A stretch of DNA of 64,000 nt, taken from assembly GCA_030374765.1 (NCBI GenBank), contig JARGXX010000002.1, positions 372,001-436,000 of the forward strand. The letters are read 5' to 3'. This stretch comes from Agarophyton chilense. Lineage: Eukaryota > Rhodophyta > Florideophyceae > Gracilariales > Gracilariaceae. Shown in pieces: positions 35,528-47,354 of the stretch (positions are counted from its first letter, which is position 1; each line of letters begins with the position of its first letter). Position numbers and translations under genes: made by a program. Under the pieces are notes generated by a model. It was not told where the DNA came from and did not search any database. It was given only the letters and a program-made list of their open reading frames with translations.

Positions 35528-36362
35528 CAATCGGGTTCGCAAACCTCTACCTCAGGTGGAGCCCGACGACTTCGTCTTCCTTCGAAAGGAATACTACAAT
35601 CCTGAAAAGGAACGTAGGCACAAGCTTTCGCCAATTGTGGACGGACCCTATCGTGTGGTTTCTGTAGACCCGGACACGGTGGTATTGGATATCGCTAACC
35701 GCCACGAACGGATCTCCACGGACCGCATCACACGAGCGCCCAACCCATATGTGGAAGTGGTGTCGGCACCAACGCCCTCCACAGAGGATGATTCAACGGA
35801 AGTTAACCCGTCAGGCGGAGATTCGAACACCCGCCCCGTTATACTTCCGCACCCGGAACGTGGTTTAACCGACCTACCGGAAACTTCGGATACTCCCGAA
35901 CTCGGGCCCGCTCCCTCAAGGGCCCAGTCAACGAACTCTTACATAGTTACTCCCCCACGGGAGGTAATCAAGCCTCCTGGCTCTCCGCCTAAGGAGGGGG
36001 AGGAGGACTTAGTTCCTTCGCAGCACGATGTTTCGGCGTCAGCCAGTCGCCCTAACAGGGAATCTAGTTCTCACAGTGAAACGGCGAGCCCGACCGAGCC
36101 GGCGACAGAGAAATCACAACCCCAGCGTATGGGTAGCGACATCACCGCCGACCCAGCTGAGCACGACGTCAGAAAAGATGACGAAACCTCGCCTAGGGAG
36201 AATCGTGTGGAGAACTCCGCACCCGGAACGCCTACAGAGCCGACGATCATCCGCCGCCGCGGACGAGACACTGAGGTGTCGCACACTCAAACCCCGCTTT
36301 CTCGGGAACGAGCTGTGTCAGCGGACCCGCACGGGGACGATCTCGACGACGAGGTTGACTAA
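35253..36362 (+). pseudogene. pol: Integrase C-terminal part and Pro/Ser-rich tail of element 1
   Basis: The overlapping frame that carries on integrase after the one-base shift: NWDLYTDAITYAYNTQVH, then the GPY/F module (SPIVDGPYRVVSVDPDTVVL) near 35,630-35,690. About 200 residues of low-complexity acidic, Pro/Ser/Thr-rich tail follow. It ends at TAA 36,360-36,362; element 2 has AAA at that codon, so the stop is a later change, although further stops follow in both copies before the chromodomain. Confidence 0.88.
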
Positions 36363-36929
36363 ATTTGGCTCTCCGTTATGGAAGGGGAATAGGAACTCCT
36401 ATGGAGACACTGGAAGCCTCAGGAATGGGAAAGAAATGAGTGAGACCCGTCGGGAACAGCTCAGGAGAGTGCTAGCGCGTGTCGAAAGCGCCACCTCACA
36501 TCCGCATATGCAGATTTTCCCGCACAAGGAACGGTCACCCCACACGGGGCGCCTGCGCATTTGTGTGGCACACGTCGAATGGCACCGAGCCAATCAAAAG
36601 GCTCTGACGACCAACCGTCGCGCAAACCGCCTCCGTCGCACGGCGCGTTGCACGGGAGCAACCTTCGTCCCCGTAGCTCGGGTTGACGTTGAAGTCTTAC
36701 CCCCCTGAGATTGGAGACGCTACCGCGTCACGGTTTCTCAACCGTCATGGAATCTAAGAACAACGTTGTTATCGGGAAGATTTCAGCTTTAAGAAGAACC
36801 GAAAAGTGGGCCGTTTTGACTACGTAGACGGAAGTTACAACGTAGCCCACAGGCCACTCGGCGCCGTTTGGACGAAGTGCTGAGACCCGCTCGAAACACG
36901 GAAAAGAACCCACCGGGGTGTGTCTAAAC

Positions 36930-37206
36930 CCTACGTTGACACCCTCAAGGGAACTAGAGCGTTCCAAGATGGAAGAGAAGCCCGAACAGGGAAAAGTGTA
37001 CCCGTAGGAATTCGTTATCGATCGCATCGTGCGTCACATCTACACCCCCGAGGGAGAAGTCCGCTACCAAGTCCGATGGTACGGATTCTCGCCTGATGAG
37101 GATACAGTGGAACCCATTGAGCACCATCCAAGGTCTAAGGTTTTCTCCTATCACCGACGCGCTCGGGTAACCTTGCCTCCAAGTCTGGATCGTGCCCAAG
37201 TCGGGT
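36930..37206 (+). pseudogene. Chromodomain of element 1
   Basis: The frame reads EFVIDRIVRHIYTPEGEV, YQVRWYGFSPDEDTVEPIE. It has the chromodomain pattern, with Phe, Trp and Phe at the usual aromatic-cage places, but Val instead of Trp in the T-W-E-P motif. A TAG at 37,005-37,007 precedes it; element 2 has CAG there and an open frame. Expected as the C terminus of integrase, where it would bind modified histone tails and bias integration. How it is joined to integrase across the broken 36,360-36,930 stretch is not clear. Confidence 0.8.
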
Positions 37207-37379
37207 AAGCCACCACGGGAACTGGTGTGGATGGGACCTCGAAGTAAGGAAGATGTTGGACCTCTGAAGAGGAATTGAGGAGAGTATCCCGAAGAACACG
37301 TATTGAGAGGGAATGTCTACTGGCCCTCGGCCTAGCGCCGTTAACCGGGGAACACAGCACCGGTTATCGGGACAGTTTA

Positions 37380-37560
37380 TGATGAAAAAAAGGAAAAGAA
37401 GACCCACGAAGTGGAGAAGAAGATTAAGAAGAAGATTGGACCCTAGGAAGGGAAGAAGATGAAGACGAAGATGATGAAGATCCTAAGAAGGAAGAAGAAA
37501 AGAAGTAGAAGTTAAGATCCTAGGAAGGAAGAAGAAAAGGAGTTATGCAAATATCAGAAG
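37380..37560 (+). repeat. Purine-rich tract between pol and aORF of element 1
   Basis: About 180 bases of almost pure A/G with repeats such as AAGAAGATTGGACCCTAGG. It lies exactly between the two converging coding regions. It could be a second polypurine primer for plus-strand synthesis, a transcription terminator for either strand, or slippage-prone filler. Confidence 0.7.
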
Positions 37561-37609
37561 TTTACTATTGTCGCCAAGCTATGGACTCCACAATTGCCCG
37601 AAGGCGGAA

Positions 37610-39466
37610 CTACGGAAAGCCCGAGGAGGGACCCGCCCCACCGTCGGGATTCTGACCCTGATGGTACGCCGAGGCGAAAGCCAACATCTGGCTCACATCC
37701 ATCATACCCGGGGGAATCGGAATGCCCGCGTTCACGAGGCCTTGTCGCACACCATCCGCTTGCGGAGTGGCAACCGGCGCCTGCGAAAGGGTGTTCACAC
37801 CCCACCCGGGGGGAGCAGATGGACCGCCACCGGATGCATTCGCCGCCGCAGCTGAAGTCGTTCCCACTGGTTGGAAGGGTGCAGATGGCTCCACAGGGAG
37901 TACTCCACTAGGAGCTGGCATGTAGTTATCCAACGCTGGATCGTCCAGGTCTACTGGAGGCTCGTATTCGTAATCGTCGGTATAAATGAACCCCGTCGGG
38001 TGTCCCACCGGCATCGGTCGAGGCGAGTCCATCAGCGCCCGTGCTTGCGCCGCGCTGATGCGAACCCCTTCGAAGGGATTGTAATAGACCCAGTTACCGG
38101 AGCCCAGATCTTACCGGCCAGGAGACTTGTCTAGCGCGGATCCTTCCCCTGCGGGCTGATTTTCCACTGGAACTCGATCCCATTGGGTGTTGTCGATCAC
38201 GTCCAAGATTGGATACAGGTCCTGCACGTTGCTGGCCGAACCCAACGCTGGGACAAGGTCGATCTGACGCATGATGGTCCGTAGCATCGGAGGAATATAC
38301 CAGATACGGAAATGGTCATGAGCATCCCAGAGGAGGTGCGCCGCTACGCGGGCTGCCCACTCGGCTGCAACGAGGGCCCAGTATCCCGAGTTCTGGTCGT
38401 GCATCAAACGAGACCCGATATAGTAGATGCATGGGGGCAGTTCAGCAAAGCACCCTCGGGGGACCTCGACCTTACTCCACCAAGCTGGAAGGGGCACGAA
38501 TCGCCCAACCTTCGCCGTGTTACGGATACGCTCCAGTTCCACGTGAGGATACGGGACAAGGAACCCGAAACGGGAGCGCGAGCGGCGCTCGAAGCGCACG
38601 CGTCGATCGAAGCCATACTGGGTAAACTGCCGTTGAAGGTACCTGAATTCAGCCCGAAGGATGGGACGACTCCATTGGGGCATATCTTCTCGGAGAGGAA
38701 AACCCGGTCCGCGGAACTCGGCTTCGGGAAAGGCTGCCAGGTTATCCCCGTAGGAGACCTCACCGAACGTGCGGTAATAGGCGACATCGAACCCGTACTC
38801 CGGGAAAACCAGATGGTCAAAGCGTGACCTCTCCAATCGCTGGTAGGCCAGAGCCGCCATCGCTGCGCGCGCCTTGTCCAGGGACTCCCCGCGACCGCGG
38901 TATAGATACTAAGGCTCTATGGCTACCCGCGCCCTCCAATCGGGAGAACGTACAACCTCGACAGGTAGGCCACCCGGCAATAAGCCGTCCTCCACGTAGG
39001 AGTCGATGAGCTCATCGTCGCGAACCGCTGTCGGATGGAACCACGGAGCGCGGGAATATATCACCGGATCGGTAAGGGGACTCCACCTTCGAAAGGATTC
39101 GTTTGAGATCCAACCTCTGGAGTTTGCTACCAAGGGCATCGCATGAGCGGAGTTCCACGCCACCGCGTTAATGTCCAAATCCTCATGAGGATGTCGGTTG
39201 CTCGCCGAGGCGGAAGGTTCGGTACCTGACGGAGCCGCATCCAAACCGGAGAAATATCCACCCTGCTGGGGAGCTTCGTTGTCCGCCGGCGCGGAGGCCG
39301 ATGGCCCCGAGAGTGGGTTGAGGACGTATGGGTTTATTCCCTTGAGAGGGCTGGTTGAGACTGCTGTTGTGAGAAGTTGCTTATCGCCGAAAGTCGGAGG
39401 AGTAGAAGAAAGTTGTACCGATGTGCCGGTTTTGTGGCGATCCTCAGAAGTGGTGAAGGACCCCAT
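37610..39466 (-). pseudogene. Antisense ORF (aORF) of element 1, unknown protein of about 618 codons
   Basis: One minus-strand frame runs from ATG 39,466 (MGSFTTSEDRHK) to the stop at 37,610 with only two internal stops: TAG 38,909-38,911 and TAA 38,111-38,113. Element 2 has TAC at the latter place. Around them are long stretches without stops. The N-terminal third is Ser/Pro/Ala-rich and polar, the middle is Arg- and aromatic-rich (FDHLVFPEYGFDVAYYRTFG, LLWDAHDHFRIWYIPP), and the C-terminal third is Pro/Gly/Ala-rich (PSAPPGWGVNT). I see no signal peptide, membrane span, zinc finger or enzyme motif. The ATG is about 80 bases from the 3' LTR, so an antisense promoter in that LTR would be needed. 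Homologues lie antisense in elements 2, A, B and at 1-787. Confidence 0.85.
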
Positions 39467-39534
39467 TGGGAGAGAAGTATATGTAGTGACCAGAAAGCGA
39501 GACACCCGCGGCTCGGAATGTTCTTCCTCGTCTT

Positions 39535-39547
39535 AAGGAGGGGGACA
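39535..39547 (+). other. Polypurine tract of element 1
   Basis: AAGGAGGGGGACA directly before the 3' LTR, the usual primer site for plus-strand synthesis. Element 2 has the same motif at 57,499-57,512 (minus strand). Confidence 0.85.
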
Positions 39548-40463
39548 TGTAGAGCAACGCCCAGTTAGGGGATACTTGAAGATGCAACTCATAGAATGAG
39601 GATTGAACCCTCCGAGGGTTATGACTATGATCCCCTCTAAGGTGTGCTGAGGTGGCACGGTTTTCTGGTTAGAGTTCGCCTATGAAGTGAAAATTCGGAT
39701 GGCCCATGGTTGGATTGGCCCCATGATACACGTGGCTTAATGTTGGCACCGATTTTCGGATATTTGTTAGAACGTTGGACTTTTGGGCCCTGACAGTGGG
39801 ATCTCCACGTGTAGGGCCCTGGGAAGGTGTGCACTACTGTAGAGTTTAGTTAGTGGGCCCTACTTAGGGAGACGAGATCTGACAGTCCGAAGCTCAGAGT
39901 AAAGGGTAACCAAGGTTGGTCTTCGATACCTTTAGAGGTTCTTCGTCGCCATCGTTTCGGACTTACAACCCGGAACGGGCTCTGGTTAGCAACGCCTGCG
40001 TAGGGACACGACTCCACTTGGAGAGTGCCCACGTTTGGGTTCCGTGCAACCACCCCCTTGGGACCGCTCAGACGACCTGCGTGCACGATACCCCGTGGGG
40101 GTTCTGCTTACTTGTTGCGTGCTTTTTGTGTTTCCTTTCGAGGACAGGTTTTCGCCCCTGTATTGGGTTTCTTTTGTTGTTTCGCCCCTTTTCTGGTTCT
40201 CGGGTCCGGTGCCTGTTAGTGCCCGACCCTCGCCCCGTTTTTCCTCTTCGCCGGATTTTCCCCCATTCTTTGGGATACCCATACCCATTCCCGACCCAAC
40301 GGTTTCTACCCCTCCCCTCCGTCGGTACTGCCGGAATCCCCCGTGGGAGTTACACCCCACACTACGGGTAGAACGGAGGGCTCTGTCTCTGAGTCTGCCT
40401 CCCCCAGGGAGCAAGGCTTCGAACACCTTGAAAGCACTTCCCGTCGCCGGGTTTTGCTCCACA
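39548..40463 (+). repeat. 3' LTR of element 1 (916 bases)
   Basis: Same length as the 5' LTR with scattered substitutions (for example ATAGCGCA against TTAGGGGA near the start). Followed by CCACC, against CCTCC before the 5' LTR. Confidence 0.95.
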
Positions 40464-41640
40464 CCACCCCCGCCCACCGATGAGTTCCAAAACTCTCCGA
40501 CTGCCGCCTCTCCCGCGCAAGCACCAACCAGCTCGGCGCCTCGCAAAAAGAGGTGCTTTCGTCATCTCTCTTGCTCCTATCCCCAGTATTATATCTCGTA
40601 TAGGCGCCGCGTCGAAAAAGAAACGAATACGCTTCTTTGCGGCTTTCGATAGCATACTATTGAAGGCTGTCATCGCCGTTCACGCCCAAATAGCTCCCAA
40701 TGGAGCAATGCAATAACGTTTTGAAAAAGTTTTGTCCATATCTTTTTCGTCGTGCCCACCAGGCGCCTTAAATACCGTCTACACAACGTCGTAGAAGACA
40801 CTCAAAGACCGTTTCAAAAAGGTTATAGGCAACCACCGTCTCGCTTTGGCACAAAATCACAGACTTTCTGGCATAGTCGAAGTGCGTGGAGAGCATGGAA
40901 TGCTTCTTGAAGACGTCATCTTCGCATTCGACGAGCACGAAGAGCAACGGAGAAATGAAAGGTATGAACGCACAGAGTTGGACAAGCGTCTTTTGGAAGC
41001 CAGGAAAGCGATACGCGAGAAGGGGATAAGGACGCACGATGCCGAAGAATTTCGCACAATTTAGGATGATGCAAGCCCGGAACGCCCAAAGAAGGATGTG
41101 AACAACGCGCATTTCAAGAATATCAAGCCCCGTGCACCTCTGGTTTTCGACTCGAACGAAGACCAAGAAGATCTTATCAGCCAGCACGTCAACACAAGGA
41201 GGGAGGCCGAGTAAAAGCGCTTGAAACTAGAAGAAGATTGTTGCGCTTTCGAGCAATGCAAAAAACAAACGGAATGTAGAGCAGCAGAAATGACTACAGG
41301 AGCACGAACCGCGCCGTATTGCTCTGGATGAGCGTCATATGGATTTGGAGGTGGAGCGCGCGGCTATGGATCGCGAAGACTGCCGTGAGTCACTTGCTGA
41401 ACGTAGACCGAGGATATCAGTGCTGGGCGCCTCAATCAAGAAGCTGCAGTAAAGACGTGTTCGCTTTCCAGCCCCTTCACACCCATCCAACTTTCGCGAG
41501 ATGGTGCGATACGAGATGGTCCAATACACGATGGTGCTCGGCGAGCTCTTCGTCTCAAGCGCCCGCAGGCGCGCCCGCAGGCGCATGAGACGGAGAGGGC
41601 GCCGCACACCATCGCTTATCGAACTATCGCGCGAAAGTTG
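40464..41640 (+). pseudogene. Decayed Myb/SANT-like gene, probably of a Harbinger-type transposon
   Basis: Three frames together read PTSSAPRKKR, then KKKRIRFFAAFDSILLKAV (about 40,610), RFKKVIGNHRLALAQNHRLSG (about 40,815-40,880), and MLLEDVIFAFDEHEEQRRNE (about 40,898). A long Arg/Glu-rich coiled-coil-like tail and HTIAYRTIARKLNG near 41,610 follow. The spacing (aromatic/D..LL, then basic R...L, then SG and LL.D.I) recalls Myb/SANT-like proteins that occur with DDE transposons in protists. At least four stops or frameshifts are present. It faces the transposase relic at 41,640-43,470. The family call is from memory of the pattern. Confidence 0.5.
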
Positions 41641-43470
41641 AATGGTTGCGGCCCGCCGAAAGGCGGGTAAGCCTTCAAGGCACATTTACGTAAAGTGCAG
41701 GTACTCACTTAAAAAAGGAAGAGAACCGTTGAATTATGAAACGGTTTGTCCGCCGTCCATCATGCACGTCTCGAAGTTCCATAGCAACTCAAATGACTTT
41801 TACGACACTGGTATTGGAGTTTGGTGCACCATTAACTGATGTTTGAAGTCTTGAGAGGACTAAAACTGCGTCACATCTTGTTAAGTTTACTCTACTGTTC
41901 TCGCACAGCGCTCATAACCGTGTTGTACGCCTGTTGCGTAAGTTGAAGGACAATGCCCCCAAGGGGGAAAACCTACGAAGACGTCCGGATCTTCCTCTCA
42001 CGAGGTAACCGGAGCGGTAGAGCCCTTCCAGGGATCGGCGCGCAATGCCGGGTGTAAGCCGGAGCCGAACCGTCGCGACGGGCGCAGGGAGCCTGAAAGA
42101 AGCCGAGAATATCCGCCGAAGCGGTGCTTGCGTATCCTCTGAGGAGGCAAAACCCACGAGAGTGGCGAGCACGACAGGTGTCAGTGCGGGCCGCAAGAGC
42201 GGGAATTGCCCAATGAAGGGGAGAAAAAAGGGAAGGAAAATGGGAACGGAGGCAAGAGGGCGAGGTTGACCACGAGTCGCAAGAGGGGACTCGGGAATGG
42301 CCGGCACTGCCGGGTGTAGCATACCGTATACACGGGCGGAACCACGAAGTGGGAATAGATACCCAACACACGAAGGCTGCTTGAACGTCCAAGGGGGTTG
42401 GGAAGCCGTGCACCACGGGACATCCCTCCGTAAGGAGTTGTATATCCACGAAGGCGGTTAGACCCAGAGCCAAGATCTGGAAGACCAAGATCACCCTTGT
42501 TGGGGAGACTTTACTGGACCGGCGGCCGCGAGGCCAGCGGCCTAAGTACTGTAGTCACCGTAGAATACAATAAATAAAGTCTATCCTAAATAGCTAAATG
42601 TCGGTCTAACAAAAGGGGCTAATCTGGCGGCCACGTGTCGCGCGGGCGCTGCGGCCACGTGTATGGCACCCGGTCCCGCCGGTGCATCACCGGCGTTCCG
42701 GGTGTCGCCGTGAAAGCGGATTACTCTTACTCATAACGAGGTTGCACGCCGGAGGCTCCGGAAAAACTTAAGTCCCCAAAAACCTCCCTGGAGGACGTTG
42801 CTCTTCATAAGTGTCGCACCCCCCCTTCTGAAGGACACCTGCAGCCAAGGCCTTAACACGTAAGAAGCGTGTCCATATAGCTGAAACTGTCTCCCGTTCG
42901 GAAGAAGAATGTTCTGCAACCATGTCTCTATTTAACTCCCTTGATACTCATGTCGTGGCGACGACCCACCTCAGGGCCATATAGGTCAAGCATGAGACCA
43001 CTTGGGGTTTAAACAGTGTGGTAGATAAGGCAGTGGAAGCGATGATTGCCAGTATAAAATGGCCATTGGTTCGCTCCAACGCCTCCGGGACGGCTCATTT
43101 GAATCTTTGTGCAGCTAATAAAGCCTACAAAGCTTTCAAGGGGCGCTCTCTTCTCATGAATAGATTGCGCATACGTAGCTGCTACTCGTTTTATCAGACT
43201 GTCACGATGGTTCTTCAACAAATGCTTGATTAAGTCTAAATAATTGTGCAATACCTTCCAAAAAACTTCACAAAGAGGAGAACGGCGCATCCCGAAAGTT
43301 TTTCTCATTCTTTTCCAACATATGGGGTAGGAGAGGCGACGTAGTATGATGAAAGTAGCTGTGAAAAGGTCTCATATATACCTGTGACGATGTTTATTCC
43401 TTACTACCGAGCGAGTTAGAGAGTATACGTTTGGAATTTCATGCGACTGGAAGTTAAGTTAACGCAAGCA
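41640..43470 (-). pseudogene. PIF/Harbinger-like DDE transposase relic, split by a solo LTR
   Basis: The minus strand reads FIILRRLSYPICWKRMRKTF (about 43,340), YAQSIHEKRAPLESFVGFIS (about 43,130-43,190), RPGG, and LMLDLYGPEVGRRHDMS (about 42,980). It continues with LYGHASYVLRPWLQVSFRRG (about 42,840). After the inserted LTR come DFKHQLMVHQTPI, NFETCMMDGGQTV and LPFLSEYL (41,840-41,690). This follows the Harbinger/DDE-4 pattern with GAPL..GFIDGT, LYGP..GRRHD, LYGDPAY.LRP and a C-terminal tail. The first catalytic Asp is lost (GFISCT for GFIDGT), and frames shift and stop. Cut-and-paste transposase by family; inactive here. Confidence 0.75.
41921..42733 (-). repeat. Solo LTR (813 bases) inside the Harbinger-like transposase relic
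   Basis: Interrupts the transposase reading between FRSLRRATSL and the C-terminal piece. Read on the minus strand it starts TGAGTAAGAG and ends GTACAACA. The flanks on the + strand are TAACCG on the left and TAACG on the right, fitting a 5-base duplication with one inserted base. Its composition (pyrimidine-rich R/U5-like half with TTTTCTCCCC) is like the chromovirus LTRs, but the sequence is a different type. ORFs within it are not genes. Confidence 0.6.
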
Positions 43471-44903
43471 TCACTCCTCGTTGAAAAAGTTGATGTTGAA
43501 GCTGGTCGAGAATAATTTTTGGGGACGCATAAAGATTCGGTAAACATTCTTTTTTGCGTGATTGTATCGGCGTCAACTGTGGAGGAGCAAGTTGTCGTAT
43601 GCATCATGAAGCTGAGCTTTGTGAATGAGGCGCTTGCGTTGCCGTTTGCACCGGATGGCTTCGCCGATGCCGTAGTCCTTTTGTCGCATGGCTCTTCGTT
43701 GCCGACGTCTACGAGGGGAGCCACTCGTAATCATGGCTGACTCATGTTGGGTTGGCGTAATTCGAGTGTGAGGGAGGGGTGTGAGTCGGTTAGTGGATTT
43801 ACACGTGTAGGTCGATGAGTCACATTCGCTTGTCGTGCGAAAAAGAAGTGCGCTTGCGGAAGCCCTCTATTGCCCCCATTCAGTCTTCGGGCATGTGACG
43901 AGGAAGCTCTAGCTCAGGTTACTCGGGACTGCGCCGACGGGCGGCTTGTCTATGTACGGTCTCGACTACAGGCATGTGGCACGTGTCGTCCGTGTGTGCG
44001 GTCTGACAGGGCAAAGCGAGTTTGTCAATTGCAACGTCCAAGTGCGCACAAATCTTAAGCTTGCAACCGCGTAGTCCAAATGCATACAACGTCGCCAAAA
44101 AACACGCGAAGTCGCAATCCATGCGCTCTGACGCCGTAATGAGCGGTTGCGCACAACAACCGCAGTAAATCTGTTTTTCGACGGAACGATGCGCGGCGTA
44201 TGACAGGCCTACGACTGTAGTGAGCACTTTTTAGCATGGAAAGACCAATATTTCAGTGCCTTTGCTTGTTTGCTTCTGTTCAAATTTGTCGAAGAGATCA
44301 TTTTTGCACGTTTCGGAGGATTTGCCTTTTTGAATTACCCTACGCAGTACCAAGAAAGCTTTCTTCTACGGAATTGAAAGACGTCAACAACTTGTGTTAA
44401 AAGAGCCACGAGGATCGAGAGCGAACCCTTGTCGGTAGTATTTTCATATTTCCTCGTTTCGAGAGCTTTTTTTTTTTTTTTTTGATCAAGGTCCGAAACT
44501 GGCTTGGCGATGCAAAACATGTGCAACGACGATGTAGATACAGGGTCGGAGTCGAAGACACCATAAGAAAGGTGTTTGCAGAGAATATTGGTTGAATGAC
44601 GAGAGCTTTTAAGATTATTACATGGATAGATGAGGTAAGTTTTACATTGTTAGCTGCAATGAATATTGCACTCTACAGTGACATTGGCTCTAACAAGGAA
44701 ATCACGGGCGCTTGGAACTGGCAGATGGACGGGGCGGCGTCAAGCTGTTGAATAAAAGTGGGGAGAGTGGGGAGGTGGGTAAACGAAATGACGGCGACTT
44801 GAGAAAAGGGCGGAAAGAGGTGCACTAGTGACGACACGATGCGCGCGCAAGCGCCATTCATAAGACCAACAAAGGTACTTGGATGTAATATATGTATGAA
44901 CGT
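43471..44903. other. No recognisable gene; 18-base T run
   Basis: Frames at 43,416-43,724 and 43,919-44,227 (minus) show no family resemblance; the latter may be a decayed exon. A pure T run lies at 44,466-44,483. The last part would be the 3' flank of the ARF gene. Confidence 0.4.
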
Positions 44904-45987
<1,084 letters not shown>

Positions 45988-47127
45988 ATGCCGCGAAAAG
46001 CCGGCGGCAGTCGCCGCAAGCGGCGCACGCACAAGCTGGACACGCCCACCGCCGACGCCATTCCGCGCAGCTTTGTGTTCCGACGCGGCCACGTCCCCGC
46101 CGCCATCCGCGATCTGGTGCCGTGTCTGCGCGCCGCGCTCATGCCGCACACAGCGCGCCGCCTCAAGGAGCGTCGCCTCAATAGCATTCGCGACTACGTG
46201 GCCGTCGCCACGCAGATTGGCGTCTCGCACTTTTGGATCCTGTCGGCCACAGCCACGTCACCGTATCTGCGACTGGCAAGCGTGCCGCAGGGCCCCACGC
46301 TGACGTTCCGCATCGTGCAATACTCGCTTTCAGCCGATGTGCGTGCCACACAGCGTCGCCCCATCGCGCTGGAGCACGCGCACTTTGAGCAGCCACCGCT
46401 TCTTGTGTTGAACAACTTCAATCACCCCAGCGCCGAAGCGAAGCTCATGGCGGAAACTTTTCGCCATTCTTTCCCCTCCATTGATGTTGGAGATGTGCGT
46501 TTATCTTGTTTGAAGCGCGTGCTGCTTGTTCATCGTGATGGGTGCAGCGGCGATGTGCACATTCGGCATTACGCGCTCAGGGTGCACCAGGCACGTCTTT
46601 CGAACGCGGTGCGCAAAATGGTGAACAAGCGACGCATTCCGAACATGACCAATCTCACTGACGTGTCCGAGCTGATGCACGGTGCGGCGGGCGTGTTCAG
46701 CTCCGACTCTGAGATGGAGGAGAATGCAAACGAGACGTTGCAGCTGGCGCAAGCTGTGCAAAACGTGAGCAAGGGAGCTAACAGCAAGATAAAGTTGGTT
46801 GAAGTGGGGCCCAGGCTGAGGCTGCAGCTTGTTAAGATTCAGGGCGGACTTTGCGACGGCGCAGTGCTGTACCACCGCTTTGTGAGCAAGAGCAAAGATG
46901 AAGCTCAGCGGGACGAGCACAGAATACAAGGCAGAAAGGACCTGAAGCGCAAGCGGCGCGAGGAACAGGAGGCCAACGTGAAGCGAAAACAACACAAGAA
47001 ACAAGCGAAAAGGGAGCGACACAGAAAAAGTGTGCAGGCGCTACACGCAGCGCAGAGCGCTGGCGACGGGGATGTGGAAGGTGGAAACGAGGCGGATGAC
47101 GAAGGGGAGGAAGGGCATGTGGGGTAA
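45988..47127 (+). CDS. SSF1: SSF1/Peter Pan ribosome biogenesis protein (Brix domain, 379 aa)
   Basis: Nucleolar factor for 60S ribosomal subunit assembly (27S pre-rRNA processing). The start MPRKAGGSRRKRRTHK is chosen because the basic R-T-H-K leader is the family N terminus. Then follow PRSFVFRRGH, LMPHTARRLKERRLNSIRDY (about residues 50-70), ISHFWIL-like GVSHFWILSATATSPYLRL, PQGPTLTFRIVQYSL, PPLLVLNNF, KRVLLVHRD, IRHYALRV (Brix domain about residues 25-290), and a late VEVGPRLRLQLVKIQGGLCDGAVLYH block. The C terminus is a Lys/Arg-rich tail ending acidic. The length is slightly shorter than the yeast protein. Convergent with the CCDC6-like gene, 227 bases apart. Confidence 0.96.
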   Translation: MPRKAGGSRRKRRTHKLDTPTADAIPRSFVFRRGHVPAAIRDLVPCLRAALMPHTARRLKERRLNSIRDYVAVATQIGVSHFWILSATATSPYLRLASVPQGPTLTFRIVQYSLSADVRATQRRPIALEHAHFEQPPLLVLNNFNHPSAEAKLMAETFRHSFPSIDVGDVRLSCLKRVLLVHRDGCSGDVHIRHYALRVHQARLSNAVRKMVNKRRIPNMTNLTDVSELMHGAAGVFSSDSEMEENANETLQLAQAVQNVSKGANSKIKLVEVGPRLRLQLVKIQGGLCDGAVLYHRFVSKSKDEAQRDEHRIQGRKDLKRKRREEQEANVKRKQHKKQAKRERHRKSVQALHAAQSAGDGDVEGGNEADDEGEEGHVG

Positions 47128-47354
47128 AGTGGGTAGTGTTTTGTTAAGGAGACAAGGGGTTTATTGTTATTAGCAGCACTGCAAATTGTAGTAGAGACAT
47201 GACGTGTAAACGCCTAAAGCAGACAGTGTAACCTGTACATGCTGCGCGTCATTGTACGTCATTGTGGCTTGTGGTGGGTGTGCGAGACAAGCGGGAATCG
47301 AAGACACAAAACGGTTTGACGACGAGGACAAGCATATAAGGGGGTATGTGTGTG
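47128..47354. terminator. Convergent 3' region between SSF1 and the CCDC6-like gene
   Basis: 227 bases holding the 3' ends of both genes. No clear AATAAA is seen. The stretch is AT-richer than its neighbours, as expected for 3' flanks. Confidence 0.35.

Larger units (their letters stand above)
28683..40463 (+). mobile_element. Element 1: near full-length Ty3/gypsy chromovirus with an antisense ORF
   Basis: 11,781 bases: 5' LTR (28,683-29,598), primer-binding site, gag, pol in the -1 frame, chromodomain, purine-rich tract, antisense aORF, polypurine tract and 3' LTR (39,548-40,463). Both LTRs are 916 bases, start TGTAGAGC and end CTCCACA, with roughly fifteen differences by eye (about 1.6%), so the insertion is fairly recent. 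It has decayed slightly: an amber codon in RT, a one-base frameshift in integrase, stops in the tail and chromodomain, and two stops in the aORF. Compared with usual Ty3/gypsy elements (5-7 kb) it is large, mostly because of the 3' region. Confidence 0.95.

Noticed and set aside
37610-39466. Reading the aORF as an envelope-like gene
   Set aside because: It is antisense to gag-pol and shows no signal peptide, membrane span or cysteine pattern.
42045-42494. ORFs on both strands in the 41,921-42,733 stretch
   Set aside because: Better explained as a solo LTR interrupting the Harbinger-like transposase relic.
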